Shown: in pieces, positions 20,335 through 31,964 of the stretch
Numbering within the stretch: position 1 is the first letter of the stretch
Layout of the letters: every line of letters starts with the position of its first letter
NCBI RefSeq assembly: GCF_963924675.1
Contig: NC_089226.1
Span: forward strand, 51,539,124 to 51,603,123
Source of the DNA: Phocoena phocoena
Taxonomy: Eukaryota; Chordata; Mammalia; Artiodactyla; Phocoenidae
Direction: 5' to 3'
DNA length: 64,000 bases
Notes under the pieces: model-generated
Told to the model about the DNA's origin: nothing
What the model saw: the letters and a program-made list of their open reading frames with translations, nothing else
The model's database searches: none
Made by a program: the position numbers and the translations under genes

Positions 20335-23075
20335 CAAGCAAGATCTTGGCAAGCACTGTCTTGGGTGTGTTTATCCCCGGGGGTGAGGAGGTATAAGAAA
20401 ACCTACTGTCTCTGAATGTACAGAATGAGGGAAGATGAGTATCGCCAAGTCTTTGTAAGTCAGTTTTTCCAGATCCACCAATAAGAGGTGACCCATGAAT
20501 ATCTCAGCCTCTGACCAATAAGGATAGCAGCGTTTTGTCCCATGGTTGCTGGGCAGATGTGAACTAGCATGGCCAGAATCAGGAGAGCCCTACTCCAAAG
20601 GACTTTGGAGGGTACAAAGATAAAAAAAATACATTCCTCCATTAAAATCTTATGATTTTTATAATTAGGCAGTTTAGTTGATACTTCTAGGAAGAACCAT
20701 ATCACAATCTGAAGTTGTGAGGGTTCAGTTATGACTGCTACCATTGTTACCTTCAGTTAACAGGGAGGCTAGAGAGAAGCAGGAGCCCATGCCTGACAGA
20801 CCTTACAAATTTGTTTCATTTTCAGCATATCACGTGCAGTGGGCAGGTGTTCTTTTATTACAGATAAGGAGCATGAAGATTCTAGAAGTTTGCACAACTA
20901 TTAACTCAATCCCTGGTTGTCTAAGGTTTATCATGAAAGAGCATAGAGATAAAATAACTCCCTCTTCAAGAAGAAAATAGATGAAACCAGAATGCCTCCC
21001 TTTAGAAGCCCCATTTTATATGAAAGAAAATAAGGCAATGCCTTAGAAGTTTATTTATTTCAATATAATGCACTAAATTACCTCCGTAATATCTAAAATA
21101 GCTGGTGGCTTATCATGTTGTCATCTGGTTTTGTTACGCTAAAGTCACAAGGCACATTCAATTTTTCCAAAGCCTGTTTTGTCCTCTCGAAATTCACCAT
21201 TAATTGGTTTCCTGACACCAGAGGTCCAAAAAGATGACTCTAATATGTGTGGCTCTCTCTTTATTTACTTTAAAATAGAAATCATAAGCTGTAAATCTCT
21301 ATGACTGTCTATGTTTATATGATTTATATAGTTACAGAAAGCAATGCAGTATTGTTAGCACAGGAAAAAGTGGTAGTTTAAAAGTTGTAGCTATCATTAG
21401 TTACACAAGATGTAAATAAACTTTCCTAAATTTATAATCTTTTTTTCTAGAGCTAAATCCTTTCTATTACAAACTAAGTACAACATCTGGGGGGTTGCAA
21501 TAGCTGTTACAATTGTTGTTTCCATGGTGTAGCTCCTTAGAAGAACCTTAGAAAAATATTACAGTTCTAACAGTTGCTGAGTCCAAGTACAGTAGAAAGC
21601 TCAATTTCCTCCACAGAAGTTCTAGTAGATCTTCAGCTTGGCAGAATTAGCTCCAGAAAAAAATCTTTAAAGAGCATAGATTTATTTATTTGAAGAGAGC
21701 TTTACTGGCCTCATTCAACTCATTTTTTTGTCACCAAGTGGTGGTAATTTTCTATTTCATTCTTCCTACTTTTGTCTTTAACGAAAGTTTAAAGCTTATT
21801 CACATAAAAGTATTTAAAAGAAGAACATAGTATTAATTCTAAGATTTTTTATACAAATTTTACATCCCTGAAAATTGGATATATCTTAGTAATGAGGGCA
21901 CATCACAGTTAAATTGTCAGTGTTTTGTTTTTCTTTCTTAAATTCACATAAATTAATGATTCTTATAATTCATAACACCTTAAACTTGTTGAAATATTAT
22001 ATTTATGTAATAGCTAATTTCTGTATATTAATAGGAAAATAGTTTAACCCAAATGAAGATGTATACTTGCTGTTTATCACTTTCTCATTCATATATTCAT
22101 TTCTTCAGGAATCCTACATTCACGGCATTCTAAGACAATTTCTTAGGCATTTGTTTAATGTCATAAATACCATGCAGTTCTGAGAAGTTCCTACTCTTGG
22201 GAGCTTACTACCTTATAGAAGAGTTAGATACACAATACAATAAACTGTCATAACTCTTTTAAAAGGCTATAGGATTAAGAGAGATGAAGTTATTCTTTGA
22301 AATTATCTACTAGTCTATGATCTTGAAATCTTTCAATGTGGATGTTTACCTAAGTCTGACCCAGTGGCTTAGTAACATCCATTTTGTAGTAAATGCCTGG
22401 TAGGGAGTAGTTTCAGAAAAATACCTGAGGCAATTCAAGTTAAATATAAGTCAAATTTGCTAATATTTTTAGGGGAAAATATATGCTGTGGAAGCTACAC
22501 AACTTGCTACTTGCGCCATCTCTTTGTAAGTTGCTACTATTCTTTCCTATTATTTTCATAGCCAAGGTCACTTAGGATTTATTTCATATTACTCAACAAA
22601 TCAGGGGTATATGGTTAAAAATGGAAAATAAGTAAAAGCATAATCAAGTGTAGCATTTAGGGAATACTCTTGGCTTTTTAAATTCATTAATTAAGGAAAG
22701 CTCACCTTTGAATTATAGTACCAGTCAGTTTGCCAAGATGGTTCATTAAAGTCCAAATCTTATTATATATTACATGCTTTATGCTTTTCACACAAACTTA
22801 TTATACTGCTCAGAGAAGGTGATCTCTAAAAGCACATTAGACTAATGTTCCTGAAACACTGGCTAATGTAGTTTTTATTAGATTGCTGTAACCAAAAAAG
22901 GTCACCTAATGATTTCTTCTGATAATGATTTACTAATAGGAAAATATAATTAGTTATTGTTAAATGTTTGACCTTGAAACACCTTGTCAGTTGTTGAGAT
23001 TTCTAATGTCATATTACCATATATCAAAAACAGAAAATCAAATAATCTTTCAATATTGTTCTTTCATCTAGACTA
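20335..23075. other. 2.7 kb of unique AT-rich DNA, no gene seen
   Basis: No exon, RNA gene or confident repeat. Open frames at 20460-20744 and 20744-20980 lie back to back on opposite strands with no domain. This is one of the longer stretches without young insertions in the window. Confidence 0.45.
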
Positions 23076-23079
23076 GTTA

Positions 23080-23335
23080 TAGTGGTAATAGCTCACATTT
23101 ATTGAGTGCTTATTATGTGCCAAGTACTGTACTAAGCACTTTAATTCATCAGCGTGTTTTAACCCCACAAAAACTCTAGGAGCTTATAATTGCCCTGATT
23201 TTCAGATGAAGAAAATCAGATGGAACTTGGAGAGGTCAAGTAACTTAGCCAGTCACCCAGCCATTTAGTGGCCAAGTCCAAGTTTGAACCCAGGTGTCTC
23301 AATACAGAGCTCTCATGCTATACTATACGTTCTTG
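23080..23335 (-). repeat. near-complete MIR SINE
   Basis: One of the best-preserved MIRs here. In reverse complement it shows cacatttattgagtgcttattatgtgccaagtactgtactaagcac, gatgaagaaaatcagatgg, ggtcaagtaacttagcc and gtttgaacccaggtgtctcaa. Confidence 0.9.
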
Positions 23336-23474
23336 ATTCCTCAAGGAAAGTAATCACTTATGAGTGCAGATACTGATGGGATTTGGATTCCTCCATTCTC
23401 CCAATAAATTAAGAGGTCTCTAAATCATATTTTGGAGCAGTGACATCATGAAAGGGATCAAATAATTAAGTCTT

Positions 23475-23650
23475 TGAAGTCAACTGTACTAGTTCAAATC
23501 CCAGCCTCGCCACTTGATGCTTTGTGGCTTCAATTCAGTTAAGTTCTTCAAGCTTCATTTTCTCCTTCTGTGACTATGGATACCTCTCTGAATTTTGTTT
23601 GAAGATGAGAAAATACCTAAAAATGCTTATGAAAGGACTTCAAGTCTACT
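23475..23650 (+). repeat. MIR SINE, opposite orientation to its neighbour
   Basis: agttcaaatcccagcctcgccacttgatgctttgtgg, agttaagttcttcaagcttcattttctccttctgtgactatgga and a degenerate 3' part. Together with 23080-23335 it makes an inverted MIR pair about 140 bp apart. Confidence 0.8.
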
Positions 23651-23654
23651 CATT

Positions 23655-24300
23655 TGGAAGTTGAAAGGGGTTTATTTTGGGCTAGCAGTTTCCACATGCA
23701 TCATTATGAAACAGGAGTAAGAGTTGGTCTTTGAAACTTAAAACCTCCTATCCACTTCTCTTTCTTGTTGAATGTATACACATATGTATTTATATTCATA
23801 TCAGAATTTAAGTATGTTTAAATTAGATTTATCTTTCTTTGAAGCCTATTGAAGAAGATAAAAGTACTGTGATGGCCAAAGACATTAATAAAAAACATCT
23901 TATGAGCTATATTCAATTCGAGTTTTATTTTCAAGCAGGGTTGTGAACATGCTGCATCCCGTCTATACCTTGCGATAGCTGTCTCATCAGTAGCACAGGT
24001 AGGATGCTTACTTCCTGCTTTAGCTTTGGTTCCCTCAGGATACATTATGAGCCAGAGATTTGCTTGAGGTAGATTTGTTGGTTTGTTTTTGGGTGGAAGT
24101 GGGGGTGAAGGTGTCTCATGAATACCACATATCTGGAGTAAGGGAAGCAGAATTGGTTGAATAAGGAAGTTGCAACAGATGCCTTAGGAATTCCCATGGG
24201 CAGCTGCAGAGCTCGTCTACAGAGCTCGTCTAGCCTTTAAGAATAGACCAAAATTGAGGAAAGAGACCTGGGCTTTTTAACATCTCATCAACGAGTCATT
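23655..24300. other. unique DNA with a 13-bp tandem duplication
   Basis: No gene recognised. cagagctcgtcta occurs twice in tandem at 24207-24219 and 24220-24232. Confidence 0.6.
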
Positions 24301-24307
24301 AGATTCA

Positions 24308-24345
24308 ATGACACACATACACACACACATACACACACACACAGG
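24308..24345. repeat. CA microsatellite
   Basis: Interrupted (CA)n with CATA interruptions (acacacatacacacacacatacacac). Confidence 0.9.
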
Positions 24346-24413
24346 GAACAGAACCTTGACTTAGGTACCTCGTGCTACAAAGTATGCAAGGTTAACACTG
24401 GGGAGTTGGATTT

Positions 24414-24492
24414 AAATGTATGTGTGTGTTTGTGCATGTGCGTGTGTGTATACACATACGTACACACACATACACATGTACATATGCATATG
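24414..24492. repeat. TG tract followed by CA tract, palindromic
   Basis: tatgtgtgtgtttgtgcatg runs into gtacacacacatacacatg, so the left half is roughly the reverse complement of the right half. Alternating purine-pyrimidine sequence with mirror halves can form Z-DNA or a hairpin. The 68-codon minus frame through it (repeated T-H-T-H) is low-complexity. Confidence 0.85.
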
Positions 24493-24499
24493 TTTCTTT

Positions 24500-26925
24500 C
24501 TACTTCTAAGTGTTTCCTACAATAAAGATGTATACTAATAATTAGATAACTATGTGAAGTAAACTGTCCTAATGAGAGCACATTCCTAGTATTTTGACAA
24601 CTACCTGATTTTCAATGTTAATGTTTTTATAAAAATAGCTTTCCTTTCAAGCATTTGTAATATTACATCTGTTTTAGAAACACATTTACCTGTATTTACT
24701 AAATATAGATTTAATTTAATGTTAAACTTATATCTTTCTTTTTACTGACCCTTGTATAGTGTAATTTCCTTTTCTTTTTGATTTTTATTTCAACTATTAT
24801 GGAAAATACCTTTGTTATTGTTTAAAAAAATAACATTTTCTGAGTATATTTAGCTATATGATATAGGTTAGTATATCTTTGCTCTATATTTATTGGCCTT
24901 TGAAACATCTTATATACACAGACTCAAAATTCTTTAAATTTTGATCCATTGTTTTGGGGCATTTATTGTCACAGGGAATGGTTGAATCAGAGTAATTCCA
25001 TATATTTTTGGATACTATTTTAATGTTTGTGTCTTTTTAACTCTTTATCATTGAAATTCAAACTTTTAGTTTTCAAAATTAATCTTGGCATGGGACATCT
25101 CTCTTCAGTTTTGTCTGAAAAGTTTAAAGACAATCATATTTTTACTTCCTGAGAAACTTCTTCAACTTTGTCACTATTTATTATATCATACAATTTTATT
25201 TATCCTGAAATCCTAAGATCTCAACATCTGATATTATTCTTTTGCTTTCTATATCTCTTATCTTTCTCATTATTTTAATCTTCGTCACACCTTTTTTTTC
25301 CTGCATCCTCAAGAGACTTCTCAGTCTGTTCTTTGTGTTATTGACTAGACTTCTTGTAGCTTTACATTGGCTTTCTTCACACAGGTAATATAATTTTATA
25401 TTTTATGCACTCTTATTCAAATAAGTTTGATGCTCTGGCCTATTTTTCTAGGAGATTTTTAAAAGAAGAAAAATATTATCCTCTCTTTTTAACCTCATTT
25501 TAATTTTTGGTTTTCTTATCCTGTTTCAACAAGGCAAGGTAATTTTGCCTTCTATTGAAAATTCTAATTTTTCTTAAAGTCTATGTTGATTTTCTAAGAA
25601 CACATATCCTTTTACTTTTTAGAATTTATTCTAAAAGTTTTTTTTTTTTTTCACTCACATAAAGCCAATGATAGAAGTATACAGACTTGAAGCTTTCCAG
25701 AAGACAGGGTCTGAGGATTTACTGTTAAATCTTATATCCAAATATTTTAATTCTTATGGAACCCTGTCTCATTTTAACATCTGGAAGGCAATCTATATGT
25801 GTAGCTATCATATAAATTCATCTGGTGTGGCTTTACTAGACCAAGGTGGAAGTCTTACTTCCTACTGCTTTTTCTTCCTGTCATTCAAGAATACCACCAC
25901 AACCACCAACAGTTTTATGATTTTAATGTACCCTGATGGAATACTAAAATGAAGTGTATTTCCTCCTTCTTTTTTGCAAGATGTGTTCATCTCTTTCATG
26001 AGACAAAGCACAAGTTGACCACCACACTCTCAAATTGATATCACAGCTTTCTTCATTTTGCCAATAGTTGTCCATCTTTTCTCCATTTCTTTTTTTTAAT
26101 GTATCATCATAAAAATTGGTGGAAAGTTGAAATTTAAGGATGTGTCAAAGGCTGCTAATTAGTTGCCATTTTAAATTAGGTGTAAATCAATTGCTTTTAT
26201 ATCCATTGGCCTGAATCCCTTAGTCACAAGTATCTACCAGTTCTGGGAAGAAATTTACTCACAGGATAGGTAAAGGGAATGAGAAAGGTGATTTAGTGGG
26301 CAGAATACTAAAGTGGGAAGTAAGATAACGGATTTTTATTGTGGTGTTCACAGGTTGACTTTTCACAAGTCATCTCATTTTCATTCCTCAATTTCTTTAT
26401 TTGCTTCACAGGTACGTTGAGCTCAATGTTTAAGTTGCATTCATTATAGCTGTATGAATGTAAGATTGTTTTCTATTTGCAGTTAAGGAAAGTTCAAAAA
26501 GAAAGAAAGATATACTCATTTTAAGTGTTTGATCTTTTGCAAAGGCACGTTGTAAAGAAAACTCATGCATTGTTAATAGCTGCTATCTGTTGAAGGAGAG
26601 AATTGTAAGTGTTCTGTAATTCTAATCAAGTCTTCTAGATAGAATCATTTTATTAGCTATGATCATAATAAGTATAAATTTTGTTGAGAGGAACCATAAA
26701 AAACTTCATTTATTTCTTTAAATCTTTGTTCTATAGGATTAGATGTTTAGTTTATTAAAATAGCTGGATTAGTTCTTTTAAGAGGGAAATATTTATATGT
26801 GACTTTTTCTTTTAACCATATCTATAGCTTAGAGTCTCCTGTGACCATGATACCTACTGGTCCAGCATTCATACACTTTTATTATAGATGTGAATTGCAA
26901 TAGCACACAGTTATTGATTCACTTA
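24500..26925. other. 2.4 kb of very AT-rich DNA
   Basis: No confident gene. The part at about 25080-25380 (cctcaagagacttctcagtctgttctttgtgttattgac) has the texture of a decayed reverse-oriented L1M/HAL1-like repeat, but I cannot fix it. The 94-codon frame at 25668-25952 has no domain. A T run lies at 25639-25652. Confidence 0.4.
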
Positions 26926-26929
26926 ATCA

Positions 26930-27400
26930 TTCAAATATTCATTAAATTCACACTATATCCCAGCCCAGTATTAGCCAGCAAAGATTCAAAGATGAAAGGA
27001 CCCAAACTCTGCTTTCAATAATTCCAAAGGGAGAAATAGAAGACAAATGAGATATATATTATTTGGCATGGCAAATTCAATGTAGGTAGATAGAAAGGGT
27101 GGCAAACCTAGCTCTTTCTATTTTTAATGATGTTACCTGCATCTTGAAGTGTGAGGAGGAATTGTAAAGATAAAGTGAGTTGGTAGGGTGGGAGAAAGTC
27201 ATTCAAAGTAAAGGGAGTAACACAGATGGGATATAGTATTGCATATTCTGAAACCCAGATAGTTTAGGACAGAACACAGGAAGAGTGGAAGGATAACTCA
27301 GGACCTTGTGTACCATTTTAAGGAGTTAGAACTTCCTTTTAACAGAAATGGAGAATAACTGGATGCTTTCGATTGGAACAGTAAATTGTCCTGAAAACTA
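26930..27400 (-). repeat. probable ancient L2/L3-related repeat
   Basis: attcattaaattcacactatatcccagcccagtattagcc ... aaggacccaaactctgctttcaataattccaa ... ggaccttgtgtaccattttaaggagttagaacttcc follows an order repeated elsewhere in the window (for example 48310-48960 and 54400-55120). Confidence 0.45.
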
Positions 27401-27654
27401 AGTCTGGTCATTCGAAACACTTTAATCTCATAGATCTAATTCTTGTATGCATCAAAAACTGTTCCTAATCTGGGAGCCATGGATTTCTTAGCCTAAACTT
27501 ATGCTTACTTTAACAGCAGTCTGTCTACCCAGCAGATATGTGGTTAGATGTACCTGTGTGGATACATCCACGTAATGTCAAGTTTTACCTAAAAAGATTA
27601 TTTTCAGGCTTGATGAAGGTTGTGTGCAAAAAAAGGAAACGTGTTGATTGCATA

Positions 27655-27785
27655 ATCATCTCACTACATCGTGAGCTTCTCGAAGGCAAGAATTGTTTGA
27701 CACATATTTTTCATCTCCGAAAACTACCACATTGCTTTGAACATGGTTATTTATAAATATTTGAATGTATGAATGACTAAGAAAA
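27655..27785 (+). repeat. L2 LINE 3' terminus
   Basis: catcgtgagcttctcgaaggcaagaattgtttgacacat, then tgctttgaacatggttatttataaatatttgaatgtatgaatgac: the L2 'actgtgagctccttgagggcagggactgtgtct ... aataaatgtttgttgaatgaatga' ending. The 72-codon frame 27538-27756 runs into this repeat and is rejected as a gene. Confidence 0.7.
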
Positions 27786-27869
27786 CATAAAATAAAATAA
27801 GAATAATTTAGAAATCTATAGGAAATTCACTTCAGCAATTTGCTTTTAACCTATATTCTATTTCATATT

Positions 27870-28060
27870 CATTGGAAAGCCCTGTTCCTTCTGTTAGCAC
27901 AGCATTTGTTTTTGTCACATGGTTTGTCAATGCTGCTAATGAGCTGCTAATGAGCTGCCAGTTCTTGTGCAGTTTAGGACTGTTCAAAGGAATATGCCTC
28001 AATGATCTCGTCTATTTGTTTCACAAGTCCACAGTCCTGTAGTACAGATATTTTATACGT
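27870..28060. promoter_or_regulatory. repeat-free block with tandem TAAT-containing 11-mers
   Basis: gctgctaatga is present twice in tandem (27932-27942, 27943-27953) and starts a third time (gctgc at 27954). Each unit carries a TAAT homeodomain core. The surrounding sequence is non-repetitive. A regulatory role is inference only. Confidence 0.25.
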
Positions 28061-28138
28061 AAAGTTATCACAGGCTGAGTATGGCTGTGAACAGATTATG
28101 ACTTCATTAAAAATTACTAATGTAGTGTCCTAGAAGTA

Positions 28139-28605
28139 CAGACAGTCCCTGCGTTATGCTGGTGGGACTTCTTCGAATTTACAACGATGCAAAAGCAATA
28201 TGCATTTTGTAGAAATCATACTTCAGATTTTGAATTTTGATCCTTTGCTTGGCTAAGCGTTCATGATGCTGGGCAGCGGCAGCAAGCTCTCAGCTGCCCG
28301 TTAGCAAGGTGATCACAGCCGATACACTTATAACTGTTCTGTCTCCGTACAATCATTCTGTTTTTCATGTTCAGTACAATAGTCAGTACATTACGTGAGA
28401 TATTCAACACCATCATAAAATAGGCTTTGTGTAGATGATTTTGCCCGACTAACTGTAGGCTGATGTAAGTGTTCTGAGCAAGTTGAAGGTAGGAGATGCT
28501 AAGCTGTGATGTAGGTCAAAAAATTCATTTTTGACTTAGGATATTTTCAACAGGCAATGGGTTTATTGGTATGTAACCCCATCATAAAGCGAGGGAGATG
28601 TGTAT
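28139..28605. mobile_element. non-autonomous DNA transposon with terminal inverted repeats
   Basis: The left end, acagacagtccctgcgttatgctggtggg, matches the reverse complement of the right end (cccatcataaagcgagggagatgtgtat) over roughly 25 bases with a few mismatches. The interior (gagatattcaacaccatcataaaataggctttgtgtagatgattttgccc) matches a familiar mammalian DNA-transposon repeat of the Tigger/MER class. No transposase frame is present. The exact family is unresolved. Confidence 0.7.
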
Positions 28606-28709
28606 TCTTTCTTTTTTATAAAGGCAGGATATTAGTGAAGAAGGATATAGGTTAGCATAGCGTCACTTAATATAATGGGCAAAGTATACACATCTCCATA
28701 TACAACCTT

Positions 28710-28905
28710 GGACCCACAGTCGTGGGTTTGAATCTTATTTCTGCTATTTACGAGTTGTGTGGTATTAGTTTAGTTGCTTCATATTTGTGATTTAATCTGT
28801 AAAATGGAAATAATTCTTGCTTCTGAGGTTTTTTGGTGATGATGAAATAGAAATAACATAGGCAAAGCATTAGCAGTGTCCTTGTATATGGAAGGTTCTT
28901 AAAAA
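28710..28905 (+). repeat. MIR SINE
   Basis: gtgggtttgaatcttatttctgctatttacgagttgtgtgg, aatctgtaaaatggaaataattcttgc, ggtgatgatgaaatagaaataacataggcaaagcattagcagtgtcc. Confidence 0.85.
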
Positions 28906-28909
28906 TATT

Positions 28910-29520
28910 GTTCTTTTTTTCTTCCCTTCCTATAACAGTCATACTATAGTTGCTTGAGTCATGTACTCAATTCCATGATTTATTCCATGTGTTGTTACAT
29001 AAGCATGCCTTGTGTTTTTCTAATGATGATTCCCTCAAAATTTAGGATATACCTATATAATCCCAGATTTTTTCTAAATCTATGGCTCTAATTTACCCAC
29101 TTTCACAAAGCTCTGCTTACAAAGGTGTCCACTTTTTGCAACCAAAGCGTGTGTCACACAAGTTATTTCTTTAATGCATGCTCCTTGTAATTAAATGATT
29201 TACTCTCCTACAGGCTTAAGTAAGTTTAAAATTTTGGGGGTGAGAGACCAAATTACTTAGAGTTTCTCTTCTTCCCACATGGCTTGGTAACTTTAAATTG
29301 CTTAAAGTTAGGTGATTATTTATTTAGAGTACTCATTATGCTTAAAGTAGACTGAGGCAGAAATAGTAAAGATTGCAAAATACTCCATTTGCCACTCTGC
29401 ATTTCCAAGCCCCCTTTCATTTAGACTAGATCGCTTGACTGTTTACGTAATGAACTAAAGGGCTGAGTGTTGTGTCACTTCTGGCTTGAGGCACTGACAC
29501 CCAAGTTTGGTTTCGCAGTG
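28910..29520. other. unique DNA, no gene seen
   Basis: No recognised repeat or exon in about 600 bases. Confidence 0.45.
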
Positions 29521-29523
29521 TCT

Positions 29524-29537
29524 CCCTTCCCCTCTCT
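29524..29537 (+). repeat. left target-site duplication of long SINE
   Basis: cccttcccctctct, identical to 29854-29867. Confidence 0.9.
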
Positions 29538-29853
29538 CTTTTTTTTAAGAAGATGTTGGGGGTAGGAGTTTATTAATTAATTAATTAATTTTTGCTGTGT
29601 TGGGTCTTCGTTTCTGTGTGAGGGCTTTCTCTAGTTGTGGCAAGCGGGGGCCACTCTTCATCGTGGTGCGCGGGCCACTCACTATCGCGGCCTCTCTTGC
29701 TGCGGAACACGAGCTCCAGACACGCAGGCTCAGTAGTTGTGGCTCATGGGCCTAGTTGCTCTGCGGCATGTGGAATCCTCCCAGACCAGGGCTCGAGCCC
29801 GTGCCCCCTGCATTAGCAGGCAGATTCTCAACCACTGCACCACCAGGGAAGCC
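29538..29853 (-). mobile_element. CHR-related SINE with 3' extension
   Basis: Longer than the other SINEs here. After the CHR body it carries an extra part that reads, on the plus strand, gctgtgttgggtcttcgtttctgtgtgagggctttctctagttgtggcaagcgggggccactcttcatcg before gtggtgcgcgggcc. The head ccaccagggaagccc is at the right edge. A (TTAA)n-like tail (29572-29590) and perfect 14-bp duplications complete it. It belongs to a distinct, older-looking CHR subfamily. Confidence 0.92.
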
Positions 29854-29867
29854 CCCTTCCCCTCTCT
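29854..29867 (+). repeat. right target-site duplication of long SINE
   Basis: cccttcccctctct, a perfect copy of 29524-29537. Confidence 0.9.
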
Positions 29868-29869
29868 TG

Positions 29870-30330
29870 ACAACCCAGATGCTATAACTACAAGGTGGCC
29901 GAAACTCAGTATGGTTCCCTTAGTGGCCACATGGAGCAAGTCTTCCATTCTCCTTGTTCTAAACCCTACTAACCCTCAATGGACATGTACTATGAATGAT
30001 CTGGATTTAGTTATTATAATATACCACAGGATTTGTAGTGAGGATAAATTAGGGTCTAATTTACTGCTGTCATAATTTGGTCTATCCAAATGAATGCCTT
30101 CCTAAAGCATACCTTTTCAGGAAAAAAAAAAAGTACTCTCTACCCTTTCTGACAGATGTATTGGGGTAAAGCACTAATAACCTAGTATTTGTTGAAAAAT
30201 AAATATTTTGATAACTACATGAACAAATGAACAGACCTATGCCCCCAAATAATCTTTATGCTATTAATAGATAGAAAGTGAGAGGACTTTCTTTGGTCTG
30301 TGTTTTTAAATCTCCAGAAGAATTTTAGAA
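29870..30330. other. unique DNA, no gene seen
   Basis: The 112-codon frame at 29737-30075 starts inside the SINE and runs into unique DNA; its first half is SINE-encoded, so it is not called a gene. Confidence 0.5.
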
Positions 30331-30334
30331 TTTA

Positions 30335-30510
30335 CTGTAGTATTTCCCACACTCAGCTCATCATAATCACTTGGGGTATTTCTTAAAATGTATAGTATCC
30401 TGGATCCTATGCCAGACCTAAATAAATAGAATTTCCAGGGGAGATACTAGAGAATATAGCTTAATGAAAAGCATCTCAGGTTAGTTATAGTAAGGAAAGT
30501 TTGAAAAATT
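30335..30510 (+). repeat. MER5-like hAT non-autonomous transposon remnant
   Basis: cacactcagctcatcataatcacttggggtatttcttaaaatgtatagtatcctggatcc resembles MER5 ('tgcatcagaatcacctggagggcttgttaaaacacagattgctgggcc'). Confidence 0.6.
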
Positions 30511-30699
30511 GTTCTGCTATAGGGTGGGAGGGTGAAGGTTGAGATTTGATGAATGAATTGCTAAAACAAAAGCACCTCGTGCGACCTGTCTGTAAAGACG
30601 ATGCTGATGGTGGTATAAAAGGTCAAAGGAAACACTCTCCAATCAATAAATGCCTAAAGTCCTCGGTATAAAAAATATTATGACACCACATTACAAGCA

Positions 30700-30850
30700 A
30701 ATAGTTAATGTTTAAAGTTTCAAATGAACTTTCACACATATCCCCTCCTCTCATTATTTCTCCATGGTTAAATAATATTATCTTCAGTCTTTTGATGAGG
30801 AAACCTAGTCTCTGATACTGTTTTGCTTCAAGTTCGCACAGCTGAAAGGT
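30700..30850 (-). repeat. MIR fragment
   Basis: Reverse-complement MIR: atattatcttcagtcttttgatgaggaaacctagtctctgat, then caagttcgcacagctgaaagg. Confidence 0.55.
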
Positions 30851-31109
30851 CTTTCTAATAAAGTCATGTTTTAATAGGAACCTAAAGATAAGGAGGCTTT
30901 GAGGTGATTTATGAATGGAGGCATATTGGGAACAAAGTTACCCCAACTGTCCAAATATCTACAGTGATGATCTTGGAAATATTCAAGGCTATTTAGTCCT
31001 ACTCCTTTTTCAAGTTTGGGCATTGTCTTTTTCCTGACCAGGGTTAAGAATTCTTCAGGTTGTGTTTGGGAGTTGCTAACATTTCCTGAAAGTGGCGTGC
31101 AGAGTAGTG

Positions 31110-31345
31110 AAGGATGTGAGCTGGGGAGACAGGCTATGTTCAATTTCTGATTCTATCCCTTGGCAGCTGTGTGGCCTTGGGGTTGTTGCTTCAGCGCTCT
31201 GTACCTCAGTATCACACTGTAACACAGTGATAATAAACTTACACCCTTAGGTTGTAGTGAGGGTTAACTGGGTAATAAATGTAAAGCACTCGGAAGAGTA
31301 ACTGACATGCAGTAAATATTCAGTAAGTGTTGGTTCTTTCATGGT
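31110..31345 (+). repeat. near-complete MIR SINE
   Basis: ttctgattctatcccttggcagctgtgtggccttggggttgttgcttc, gctctgtacctcagtatcacactgtaa, ggttgtagtgagggttaactgggtaataaatgtaaagcactcggaagagtaactgacatgcagtaaat. Confidence 0.9.
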
Positions 31346-31470
31346 TGGGCACATCAGCAGGGTCTGGCAATCTCTGTTCCATCTGAAAGGGAAAAAAAGA
31401 GACCCAGTTAGGTTTCTTACCTTAAAAGTCTCAACTCTAATGCCTTGCTCATGGCAGTTGACTAAAGTCT

Positions 31471-31490
31471 GGTGAATCATGGTGAATCAT
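31471..31490 (+). repeat. 10-bp perfect tandem duplication
   Basis: ggtgaatcat occurs twice back to back just before the MER5 copy. Confidence 0.9.
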
Positions 31491-31655
31491 GAAGGATGCA
31501 CAGTAATCTTCAAACTTCTGTGCATCAGAATCACCTGGAGGCCTTGCTAAAACACAGGTTGCTGGGCTCCACCCCCAGAATGTCTGATTCTCTAAGTCTG
31601 GGTGAGTTGATGTTGCTGTGATGTTCCACACTTTGAAGTGGAACGGACAATCAGA
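31485..31655 (+). mobile_element. MER5A-type hAT-Charlie non-autonomous transposon
   Basis: atcttcaaacttctgtgcatcagaatcacctggaggccttgctaaaacacaggttgctgggctccacccccagaatgtctgattctctaagtctggg is a close match to the MER5A consensus as remembered. Non-coding. Confidence 0.88.
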
Positions 31656-31659
31656 TCAG

Positions 31660-31960
31660 ATCATGGAAGGTCTTGAAAAGAAGTTTAAGGAATCTGGGCT
31701 TTCTATTGAGAAGTTAGGTAATGACAGAAAGTAAAGAAATCAAATGAACACCACCGATATATCAGAATGTTCTTAAATGGTACAGATTTGATTTTGGTGT
31801 CCAGATTCTTAATAATATTTTCCAAGCTTCTCTGTTATCTTTTACCTTCTCAGACAACCATTGTCCTAATTTGTCATCTTTCTAGGACCCTGTATCACTA
31901 TTGTATGATCTGGTATTTCTCTGTCCTCAGGACAATTAAGTTGTAGTGAGAATAAAAATC
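31660..31960. other. unique DNA
   Basis: No recognised feature. Confidence 0.4.
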
Positions 31961-31964
31961 AGCT

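Noticed and set aside
24300..24345. CRISPR-like or tandem-array organisation in the CA tracts
   Set aside because: They are dinucleotide microsatellites with no spacers, and the DNA is mammalian.
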